NCBI GenBank assembly: GCA_012270805.1
Contig: JAAXHR010000066.1
Location: 1 to 11,117 of the forward strand
Direction: 5' to 3'
DNA: 11,117 bases
Source: Dehalococcoidia bacterium
Lineage (GTDB): Bacteria > Chloroflexota > Dehalococcoidia > Lucifugimonadales > Lucifugimonadaceae
Positions 6,030-11,117 of the stretch are shown one piece after another (the first letter of the stretch is position 1; every line of letters starts with the position of its first letter). The notes beneath the pieces are model-generated. The model made no database searches. It worked only from the letters and a program-made list of their open reading frames with translations, and had not been told where the DNA came from. Position numbers and translations under genes: made by a program.

Positions 6030-7088
6030 TCAGCGCGGTTTAACCACCACGTGACGTTCTGGGCCTTGCCCTTCGCTCTCGGTAACGACTTCCGGGTTGT
6101 CCGACAACGCGATGTGGACAATGCGCCGCTCTTCAGGCGTCATGGGATCGAGCGAGCGCGCTCTCCCACGCGATGCCGCACGAGCCGCGTTCTCGGCGAT
6201 GGTGTGGAGCTTTTGGGTTCGCCGGAGTTGATAGCGCTCGACATCGATGATGATGTTGGCTCGTTGCTTGAGCTGTCGGTTAACCAACATTCTGACGATG
6301 AATTGAAGATCTCGTAGGGTTTCGCCGCGTCGCCCGATGAGCAGACCGGCGTCGGCACCTTCGATCTCGAACACGATTGAGCCGTCGCGGAGTTCATCCA
6401 GCACGTAGGCTTCGACATCGACATTCATCGCGGCGATGAGGTAGCTCAGGACTTCTCCAGTGGCAGCCTCCAATTCCTCGCGGTTTTCAATCGGCTCCGT
6501 GACGGATTCCTGACGCCTCCGCCGGGCCGGTTGTTCGGTTCTAGGCTCTGGGACGGCAGCTTCGACCGGTTCGGGTTGGTTCTCAGATTGTTGGGACCGG
6601 GGTTTCTCGGTTTGCCTGCTGTCCTGCTGCGGACGCTGATTGTTGGGCCTGCGTTGTCGTCGCTGTCGGTTCTGAGCGGGTTGGCGGGTGCGACGTGGTG
6701 CCGGACGCTCGCGCCGTGCTGCCGGCTCTACGGAAGCGGCTTCCTGATCCGACGGTTCTTGTTGGCGACGCGGTGTACGTTCTCGTCGCTGACGAGTTCG
6801 GTTTTGACGACGTTGGCGAACTGGGGCGGAAGGTTCTACCTCAATGATGCCCGTGGCTTCATCCATCTGCTTCTGGCGTTCGTCAGCCTCTCGTGCCTCT
6901 TCGGCAATGACATCCGAGAGCTTGGCAACCTCGATTTCGGCCAAGGCACCTCCGAGTCCAAATATCCCGGACCTTCCTGGATTGAGGACTCTAATGTCTA
7001 CGTCTTCGAGCTCTGCGTCTAGAGTTTCGAGCGCGACGGCGGTTGCCTCTTGTACGTTCTTGCCGGTGAATACCCGTCGAATGGTCAT
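6030..7088 (-). CDS. khpB: Jag/KhpB RNA-binding protein (Jag_N, KH, R3H)
   Basis: A 352-residue Jag (SpoIIIJ-associated, KhpB) protein. The Jag_N domain (about 1-55) contains the typical NPGRSGIFGLGG stretch. A long disordered linker rich in Arg, Gln and Pro covers about 84-200. The KH domain (about 210-285) has the GxxG loop in IGRRGET (251-257), and the C-terminal R3H domain (about 285-352) has the R-x3-H pair Arg321/His325. Family members bind RNA, often with KhpA, and are linked to cell-envelope and division control in Gram-positive bacteria; the gene commonly follows yidC. The ATG at 7088 is preceded by AGGAGG with 9-nt spacing, which confirms the start although it lies inside yidC (98-nt overlap). 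It is the last gene of the operon, converging on the kinase gene. Confidence 0.95.
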   Translation of the reverse strand: MTIRRVFTGKNVQEATAVALETLDAELEDVDIRVLNPGRSGIFGLGGALAEIEVAKLSDVIAEEAREADERQKQMDEATGIIEVEPSAPVRQRRQNRTRQRRERTPRRQQEPSDQEAASVEPAARRERPAPRRTRQPAQNRQRRQRRPNNQRPQQDSRQTEKPRSQQSENQPEPVEAAVPEPRTEQPARRRRQESVTEPIENREELEAATGEVLSYLIAAMNVDVEAYVLDELRDGSIVFEIEGADAGLLIGRRGETLRDLQFIVRMLVNRQLKQRANIIIDVERYQLRRTQKLHTIAENAARAASRGRARSLDPMTPEERRIVHIALSDNPEVVTESEGQGPERHVVVKPR

Positions 7089-7959
7089 CGTTTGTCTCCT
7101 CCTCGTCCGAGTCGTCGTTGTCTTGGTTTTGTTCGGCGAGCTGCGCCTTCGCTGCTATCGCTTCAGCCCGCGTTTCTGGTGTGCCTAGATACAGCTTGCC
7201 AAACAGCTCGATCGGCTGTTTGCCGCCGACGAAGTATTGGATAAATACGCCGACGATGTTGGATAGCAATATGTAAATGCCGAGACCGGCTGGGAACTGG
7301 TATGTGAAGACACCAATCATCACTGGCATCATCCACTGCATGATCCGTTGTTGCGACTGTTGCCGCTCGTCGACCGCCACGGTCGATGACATCTTGGTGG
7401 TGATGAACATCGACGCTCCGACCAACACGGGCAACACGAAGTTCAATGGCAGGTATACCTGCGAAACTGTGTCGGCGAGATCGATTCCCAAAAATAGACG
7501 GCTGAACGGCACGTCGGCGCTGGCAGGATTCCATGCGTAGAAAGATGCCGACAAGTTGGCCATGCCTTCCGGTGTCGTAGGCATGGTTCGGATGATGGCA
7601 CGATAGAAGCCGATCCAAATAGGCATCTGTATGATCATTGGCCCGAGGCACCCGATCGGGTTCACGCCGGCCTCGCGGTACAGTGCCATCGATTCGCTCG
7701 ATTGCGCTCTTCGACTCTCGGTGTCCTTCTTGTCTCGGTACTTATCCTGGATTGCCTTCATACGAGGTTGCAAGGCCTGCAGCCTCTTCATCTGGCGGGT
7801 CTGGCGGATCGTGAGCGGGATCATCAACACGCGCACGATGACCGTAAAGACGATGATGCTCAAGCCGTAGTTGAGAAACAGATAGTGATACAACAGCGCG
7901 AGCGCGTTGATCATCGGGCGCATGATGCCCTGATCCCAGATGAGGCCGAGGAGTTCCAT
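6991..7959 (-). CDS. yidC: YidC/Oxa1 membrane protein insertase, short form
   Basis: A 322-residue YidC that catalyses insertion and folding of membrane proteins, with or after the Sec translocon. It lacks the large periplasmic domain of Gram-negative YidC. TM1 is at about 30-50, and Arg43 in VRVLMIPLTIRQ fits the conserved groove arginine. The charged cytoplasmic hairpin (about 52-95) follows, then GPMIIQMPIWIGFYRAI (106-122), the stretch from YLPLNFVLPVLVG (169-181), and paired C-terminal helices (about 207-245) with FPAGLGIYILLSN. The tail is odd: an acidic patch (279-292) followed by a basic stretch with 14 Arg in residues 291-322, all encoded in the 98-nt overlap with jag. The ATG at 7959 has GGGAG 9 nt upstream and lies 40 nt after the lipoprotein gene. 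Confidence 0.95.
   Translation of the reverse strand: MELLGLIWDQGIMRPMINALALLYHYLFLNYGLSIIVFTVIVRVLMIPLTIRQTRQMKRLQALQPRMKAIQDKYRDKKDTESRRAQSSESMALYREAGVNPIGCLGPMIIQMPIWIGFYRAIIRTMPTTPEGMANLSASFYAWNPASADVPFSRLFLGIDLADTVSQVYLPLNFVLPVLVGASMFITTKMSSTVAVDERQQSQQRIMQWMMPVMIGVFTYQFPAGLGIYILLSNIVGVFIQYFVGGKQPIELFGKLYLGTPETRAEAIAAKAQLAEQNQDNDDSDEEETNDDHSTGIHRQERTRGNRRRARNSRRRARRRRH
7098..7103 (-). promoter_or_regulatory. Strong Shine-Dalgarno AGGAGG for jag within yidC
   Basis: On the - strand AGGAGG (within GAGGAGGAGA) lies 9 nt before the jag ATG at 7088. The same bases encode part of the acidic Asp/Glu patch of YidC, whose Glu codons (GAG/GAA) and Asp codons naturally spell a purine-rich site. 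Confidence 0.75.
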
Positions 7960-7968
7960 CAGGCAAAG

Positions 7969-7973
7969 CTCCC
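7969..7973 (-). promoter_or_regulatory. Shine-Dalgarno GGGAG for yidC
   Basis: On the - strand GGGAG sits 9 nt before the yidC ATG at 7959, in the 40-nt gap after the lipoprotein gene. It supports this start, which also matches the onset of YidC homology. Confidence 0.6.
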
Positions 7974-7999
7974 GTCGGATCGTGATCTTGCTCTAAGGC

Positions 8000-9241
8000 T
8001 CAGTCGCACCGACCGCCATCCTTCAGAGCGACGCAGCCCTGCAACGTCTGATCGCTCGGGGAGAACCATTTCAACTCGCCATCCAAGGTGTGAATGTAGA
8101 TGAAGTCATTGATGAGAACGGGCGACGATTTCACGGCACTGTCGGTCGGGAAGGTCCCAATGATCTGTCCATCGTTGACGTTCAACACGTGAACATCTTC
8201 TTCGCCAGAGGGAACCGCCAAGACTCGCTGCGAGAACTCGTTGCGGATGCGATCGAACAGCAGCGGCGACCCCACTATCTGCCCGTCGATCCTGGTGCTC
8301 CAGATCAGGTCGCCGGTTCCGATGTTGAGAGCGTAGATGTGACCGCCCAAGGTTGAGACGTAGATGGTGCCTTTTTGGGTGTCGGGGATCCCCTCTGCCC
8401 AGACCCACGCTTCGGCATCAAATTGCCAGTCAGTGGATTGGGTTCTCGGGTTCAGCCGGTAGAAGTTGCTTGCAAGGTCGCCGAAGTAGATAGCGCCATC
8501 GTGGAAGACGATGTTGCCCGTGATCGCGCCGTCGGCTGAGAATCGCCATTTGACGCGCTCAGAGAGGTCGCCTTCTGAGATGTCGATGGCGTATAAGGTT
8601 CCGGCAGCGGTGCCGACGTATGAAGTGTTTGTTGTGTTGTCGACTGCGACATCGCCCAGAACTTCGCCGTCGAGGGGTACGCGCCACTGTATTCGTCTAC
8701 CCGCTATGGGATCGGAACTGAACGCGATCAGGTATCCGGGAGGTTCGCGTTTATCGTCCAGGGCTCCGGTGCCGACGAGTAGGAGGCCATTTTCGGTGGT
8801 TTGTACCTGTCCGACCAATTTTGTTGCGAGAGGTGTACGGCCGGAGTTCCAAGCGATTTCGCCGTTTTCAGTTGATACGGCCAGCACTTCTCCTTCGCAG
8901 TTGGAGCCAGCGCATGTGTAACCGGCCGCATAGACAGCGCCGTCCTCGACAACTGGCGCGCCGTAGATGGCACCGAGCCCTTTGGGTTTCTTACGCACTC
9001 CGTCCAGCTCGTACGGGTATAGCCAGTTGACGTCGAATGCGTGGCTCGCGGCATCAATTCTCACCAACACGCCGTCGAGGTTCCCAACGTAGATGAAGTT
9101 TCCGTCCGACACTGGTGCCGACCAACGCCCTTGGGGCGTCAGATCGTTCAAACATCCTGTTATCGCAACGGCGCTCAGGATTGCAAGAACCGGCGCGAGT
9201 AGCACGCGCCGGAGCTGTCGTGGGTGGAGCAACAACCTCAT
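8000..9241 (-). CDS. PQQ-like beta-propeller lipoprotein (BamB-like)
   Basis: A 413-residue predicted lipoprotein with an Arg-rich n-region, a hydrophobic core and lipobox ITGC giving Cys30 as the lipidated residue. The mature part is made of about eight PQQ-type blades (roughly 42-75, 92-131, 143-187, 195-232, 240-273, 281-315, 323-364, 372-402). Each has the family pattern of a Gly/Ser-Pro-Val strand, an IYVG- or IYAL-like strand and often a closing Trp (e.g. GHIYALNIGTGDLIWS at 300-315). Eight blades is the BamB architecture, but PQQ-repeat folds also occur in enzymes and in proteins of unknown role. Cys110/Cys115 and Cys403/Cys412 could form disulfides. The ATG overlaps the yidD stop (ATGA), and yidC is 40 nt downstream. 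The context suggests a role on the outer face of the membrane linked to protein insertion or surface assembly; no function is proven. Confidence 0.87.
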   Translation of the reverse strand: MRLLLHPRQLRRVLLAPVLAILSAVAITGCLNDLTPQGRWSAPVSDGNFIYVGNLDGVLVRIDAASHAFDVNWLYPYELDGVRKKPKGLGAIYGAPVVEDGAVYAAGYTCAGSNCEGEVLAVSTENGEIAWNSGRTPLATKLVGQVQTTENGLLLVGTGALDDKREPPGYLIAFSSDPIAGRRIQWRVPLDGEVLGDVAVDNTTNTSYVGTAAGTLYAIDISEGDLSERVKWRFSADGAITGNIVFHDGAIYFGDLASNFYRLNPRTQSTDWQFDAEAWVWAEGIPDTQKGTIYVSTLGGHIYALNIGTGDLIWSTRIDGQIVGSPLLFDRIRNEFSQRVLAVPSGEEDVHVLNVNDGQIIGTFPTDSAVKSSPVLINDFIYIHTLDGELKWFSPSDQTLQGCVALKDGGRCD

Positions 9242-9504
9242 CGGACGTGGTTCTCGTTGCCACGCGTGGTTGATGCAGCATCTTCATTGCGCACCGGCAC
9301 CAAATCCAATCCGCCGGTCGTGAAGGGGTTGCATCGGGCGATTCGCCTCAGACCCATCCAAACCCCTCTCAACACGCCATGAATCTTGATCGCTTCCGCC
9401 ATGTACTCGGAACAGGTTGGTTGATAGATGCAAGTGCTAGGCAGGTAGGGCGACACGGCGAGTTTGTACGCCTTGATGATTGCCAGAGCAGACTTTGCGA
9501 TCAC
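9238..9504 (-). CDS. yidD: YidD membrane protein insertion efficiency factor
   Basis: An 88-residue YidD protein, the usual family length. Conserved features are KLAVSPYLPSTCIYQPTCSEY (residues 14-34, with Cys25 and Cys31), the amphipathic stretch AEAIKIHGVLRG, and GLRRIARCNPFTTGGLDLVP (51-70, with Cys58). YidD is membrane-associated and helps YidC-dependent insertion. The start is a GTG at 9504, with GAGG centred in the rnpA stop region and 7 nt of spacing, so translation follows on from rnpA (5 nt after its stop at 9509). The stop forms an ATGA overlap with the next lipoprotein gene. The last 18 residues are a poorly conserved tail. Confidence 0.95.
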   Translation of the reverse strand: MIAKSALAIIKAYKLAVSPYLPSTCIYQPTCSEYMAEAIKIHGVLRGVWMGLRRIARCNPFTTGGLDLVPVRNEDAASTTRGNENHVR

Positions 9505-9508
9505 GCTC

Positions 9509-9877
9509 TCACCTCGGCGTTCTCTTGGAGCGCGTCCGATTGCCAGACTTCAGGCGTCCAACTAGCCTGTTTACCGACTCCACCAGCTTTTCGGACGTAG
9601 CGTCTGCCGCTGCCGGGAAGGCGTATATAACGTAGTCCCATCCTTTTGGGTGGTCCGATTTTCCGACAATGGCTCGTAGACGTCGCTTGATTCGATTTCT
9701 CACCACCGCTCCGCCGACGCGTTTCGGAATTGCGAAACCGTAACGCGAATCGGCGTCTGGTAGTTCCGATCTGACCGCAGTAATCGAAAGCAGTGCGTCT
9801 CGGGTCCGTTTGCCGTCTCTTAGTGCTCTTCGGAACTCTTCGCGACGGCGCAACCGTCGATGCTTCGAGAGCCCCAT
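9509..9877 (-). CDS. rnpA: Ribonuclease P protein component
   Basis: A 122-residue RnpA, the protein subunit that helps the RNase P RNA bind and mature the 5' ends of tRNAs. The family signature is at residues 48-68, with FAIPKRVGG followed by the RNR motif RNRIKRRLR (Arg60, Asn61, Arg62). The N-terminus LSKHRRLRRREEFRRALRDGKR matches the usual opening helix, and the C-terminus is basic. It lies 70 nt downstream of rpmH, the nearly universal arrangement. No clear Shine-Dalgarno precedes the ATG at 9877; the upstream region is AT-rich (ATTATGTAAACA). Confidence 0.95.
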   Translation of the reverse strand: MGLSKHRRLRRREEFRRALRDGKRTRDALLSITAVRSELPDADSRYGFAIPKRVGGAVVRNRIKRRLRAIVGKSDHPKGWDYVIYAFPAAADATSEKLVESVNRLVGRLKSGNRTRSKRTPR

Positions 9878-9947
9878 TGTTTACATAATTCGGGTGCCGT
9901 TAAGGCGGCGTTGGCCCAGCGAATCAATTAACCCAGAAACAACGAAC

Positions 9948-10085
9948 TCAGACAGTTAGGCGTTTGCGACCGCGGGCACGTCGGCGCGCCAATACCGCCC
10001 GCCCGCCTCGACTTGACATCCTTGATCGGAAGCCGTGGACGCGCGCGCGTCGGCGCTTTTTGGGTTGGTACGTTCGCTTAGGCAT
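9948..10085 (-). CDS. rpmH: 50S ribosomal protein L34
   Basis: A 45-residue protein read directly from the reverse strand. It starts MPKRTYQPKKRRRARVHGFR, continues SRMSSRGGRAVLARRRARGR and ends KRLTV before a TGA at 9948-9950. This is the complete L34 consensus with no gap or frameshift. L34 is a small, very basic protein of the large ribosomal subunit. It is the first gene of the rpmH-rnpA-yidD-lipoprotein-yidC-jag run. No Shine-Dalgarno is visible upstream of the ATG at 10085, so the leader may be very short. The identity is close to certain from the consensus alone. Confidence 0.97.
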   Translation of the reverse strand: MPKRTYQPKKRRRARVHGFRSRMSSRGGRAVLARRRARGRKRLTV

Positions 10086-10108
10086 GGTGTTTTAGGTCGC
10101 AACCGTTG

Positions 10109-10117
10109 ATTGTAACA
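10109..10117 (-). promoter_or_regulatory. Candidate extended -10 promoter of the rpmH operon
   Basis: On the - strand TGTTACAAT fits an extended -10 element (TGn followed by TACAAT). No matching -35 hexamer is found at 16-18 nt. Transcription would start near 10102, leaving a leader of about 17 nt before rpmH. This is inferred from sequence only. Confidence 0.35.
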
Positions 10118-10153
10118 TTTGCGTTTTCAATGCTCCCTTTGTCCCTGTTCACC

Positions 10154-10179
10154 CTCTCCCGTCGAGGAAGAGGGGAGAG
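10154..10179. repeat. Inverted repeat CTCTCCC/GGGAGAG
   Basis: CTCTCCC (10154-10160) pairs perfectly with GGGAGAG (10173-10179) across a 12-nt loop. It is the first of three hairpins in this gap. No T-run follows, so it is not called a terminator. Confidence 0.5.
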
Positions 10180-10261
10180 ATTCGTCGCTGCACTCGGAAT
10201 GAGGAATGACAGGTGGTGCTTGGAATGACATGGGGGCATACCCCGCGCGACCTCCTCTGAA

Positions 10262-10288
10262 CCTTCCCCTGAGAGGAGAAGGGGAAGG
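10262..10288. repeat. Inverted repeat CCTTCCCCT/AGGGGAAGG
   Basis: A perfect 9-bp stem (10262-10270 with 10280-10288) encloses a 9-nt purine-rich loop. It lies just beyond the stronger hairpin that follows the reductase stop. Confidence 0.6.
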
Positions 10289-10294
10289 AGGCGC

Positions 10295-10319
10295 GCCCCT
10301 TTCGTTTTACGAAAGGGGC
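10295..10319 (-). terminator. Strong hairpin downstream of the aldo/keto reductase gene
   Basis: GCCCCTTTCGT (10295-10305) and ACGAAAGGGGC (10309-10319) form a perfect 11-bp stem with a 3-nt loop, 16 nt past the reductase stop on the - strand. The position fits a transcript end or 3' stabilising structure. No T-run follows on that strand, so a classical intrinsic terminator is doubtful; it may instead belong to a dispersed repeat. Confidence 0.45.
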
Positions 10320-10335
10320 TAATGGTGCCGTATCC

Positions 10336-11117
10336 TCAGCGATCGTCCTCGAATCCTTCGCCGTCGAGAACAATGCGTAGACGATCGGACGCGTCGTTTA
10401 ACGCTGCTAGTTCATCTGGTGGAAGATCGATCTCCAGCGCGCCAAGATTGTCTTGCATCTGCTCGGCGGTATCGGCGCCTGAGATGGAGACCGTTATCTC
10501 AGGATGCGATAGCACCCACGCCTGCGCCACTTGTGCGGGTGTTGCGCCGATGCGCTTTGCAACATCAGCGTTGGTGCGAATCACATCCGCCGCCGCTCCG
10601 CGTACTACTCGACTGAACGCATGGGAGCGGCGGTTGCCCCAAAGCGACATGTTGTGAGGCATTCGGTCTGGATCATAATCACCCGACAAGAGGCCAACAG
10701 CCAACGGACTGTAAGCCATGATGCCGAGACCAGTGGTACGGACCATCGGAAACATCTCGTCTTCAAGTTCCCGATTGAGCATGCTGTAAGGGTTTTGCAC
10801 GGTTATGAGACTTTCCGCGTTGATGCTGTCCTCAACCCGCAATGTCTGCACAACCTGCCAGGCTTGGTAGTTGCAGACCCCGGTGTAGCGAATCTTGCCA
10901 TCCCGGACGAGATCCTCCAATGCGCGTGTCCGCTCTTCATAGCCGACGGTCTCATCGAAGTGATGGATCAGGTATACGTCGATGCGATCAGTCTGCAAGC
11001 GTTTGAGCGAGCGTTCTACTTCGCGCATGATGTGCCAACGAGATGTGTTGCGATCGTTGACTCCCCGCGCGACGGGACTTGAGACCTTGGATGTGATCAC
11101 GATGTCGTCGCGATCGC
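10336..11117 (-). CDS. Aldo/keto reductase (5' truncated at the right edge)
   Basis: The frame runs open to the window edge, so at least the first strands of the barrel are missing; about 259 residues are visible. Upstream of the apparent GTG at 11100 the frame reads DRDDI, which joins onto VITSKV; this is the usual RDDVVIATK strand, showing that the GTG is an internal codon. The Lys of TSKV and the His of YLIHHFD are two members of the AKR catalytic tetrad; the Asp and Tyr would be in the missing part. Further family features are DGKIRYTGVCNY, VQNPYSMLNRE, AYSPLAVGLLSGDY and the cofactor-binding C-terminal segment SISGADTAEQMQDNLGAL. Such enzymes reduce carbonyls with NADPH, but the substrate cannot be assigned. 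It points toward rpmH with 250 bp between and is probably a separate transcription unit. Confidence 0.92.
   Translation of the reverse strand, partial: DRDDIVITSKVSSPVARGVNDRNTSRWHIMREVERSLKRLQTDRIDVYLIHHFDETVGYEERTRALEDLVRDGKIRYTGVCNYQAWQVVQTLRVEDSINAESLITVQNPYSMLNRELEDEMFPMVRTTGLGIMAYSPLAVGLLSGDYDPDRMPHNMSLWGNRRSHAFSRVVRGAAADVIRTNADVAKRIGATPAQVAQAWVLSHPEITVSISGADTAEQMQDNLGALEIDLPPDELAALNDASDRLRIVLDGEGFEDDR

Larger units (their letters stand above)
10086..10335. other. Non-coding gap between rpmH and the reductase gene, hairpin-rich
   Basis: This 250-bp stretch holds no supported gene. The part next to rpmH carries the candidate promoter; the remainder contains three inverted repeats and a stretch (about 10176-10230) with GGAATGA/GAATGACA motifs repeated in tandem fashion. 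Polypurine/polypyrimidine blocks (CCCTCTCCC, AGGGGAGAG, CCTTCCCCT, AGGGGAAGG) dominate. It resembles dispersed intergenic repeats rather than coding sequence, but no second copy exists in the window. No DnaA-box cluster or tRNA is seen. Confidence 0.6.

Noticed and set aside
6531..7022. 163-codon open frame on the + strand opposite jag
   Set aside because: It is the complement of the low-complexity Arg-rich linker of Jag; its hydrophobic look comes from reading those codons in reverse.
8090..8356. 88-codon + strand frame opposite the beta-propeller gene
   Set aside because: Antisense shadow of a recognised PQQ-repeat coding region with no independent support.
10038..10051. 14-bp GACGCGCGCGCGTC palindrome in rpmH
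   Set aside because: It encodes conserved basic residues of L34 and reflects GC-rich Arg/Ala/Val codons.
10086..10335. Replication origin beside rpmH
   Set aside because: No dnaA gene, no DnaA-box cluster and no AT-rich unwinding region are visible.

Overview
The window carries two blocks of genes that converge near position 5990. It looks like a chromosomal stretch from a Chloroflexota bacterium of the SAR202/Dehalococcoidia type. That placement is inferred from the short, monoderm-style YidC without a periplasmic domain, the rpmH-rnpA-yidD-yidC-jag order, a BamB-like lipoprotein inside that operon, and hairpin-rich intergenic sequence. It has not been tested by a database search.

Left block, + strand (1-5943). 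A 5'-truncated DUF502 membrane-protein gene is followed by five genes that read as one signalling cassette. These are a STAS anti-sigma-factor antagonist, a receiver-PP2C phosphatase, an RsbW-like HATPase, a periplasmic-binding-type lipoprotein, and a two-TM HAMP histidine kinase with a helical, TorS-like sensor region. The last four genes are tightly packed, with one TTGA overlap and gaps of 8 and 2 nt. The inferred flow is as follows. The lipoprotein binds a small ligand outside the membrane and modulates the kinase. The kinase phosphorylates the receiver of the phosphatase, and the phosphatase dephosphorylates the STAS protein. The STAS protein then changes which partner the HATPase holds. 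No sigma factor or DNA-binding regulator lies in the window, so the final target is unknown.

Right block, - strand (10085 down to 6030). This is the RNA-processing and membrane-insertion operon: rpmH (L34, 45 aa), rnpA, yidD, a PQQ/BamB-like beta-propeller lipoprotein, yidC and jag (khpB). yidD and the lipoprotein gene share an ATGA. yidC and jag overlap by 98 nt, and that overlap encodes a 32-residue, 14-arginine tail on YidC. Upstream of rpmH is about 250 bp of hairpin-rich non-coding sequence. Beyond it lies a 5'-truncated aldo/keto reductase gene, also on the - strand, cut by the right edge. No dnaA gene or DnaA-box cluster is seen beside rpmH.

There are no tRNA, rRNA, CRISPR or transposase features. 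No gene-free stretch exceeds 300 bases.
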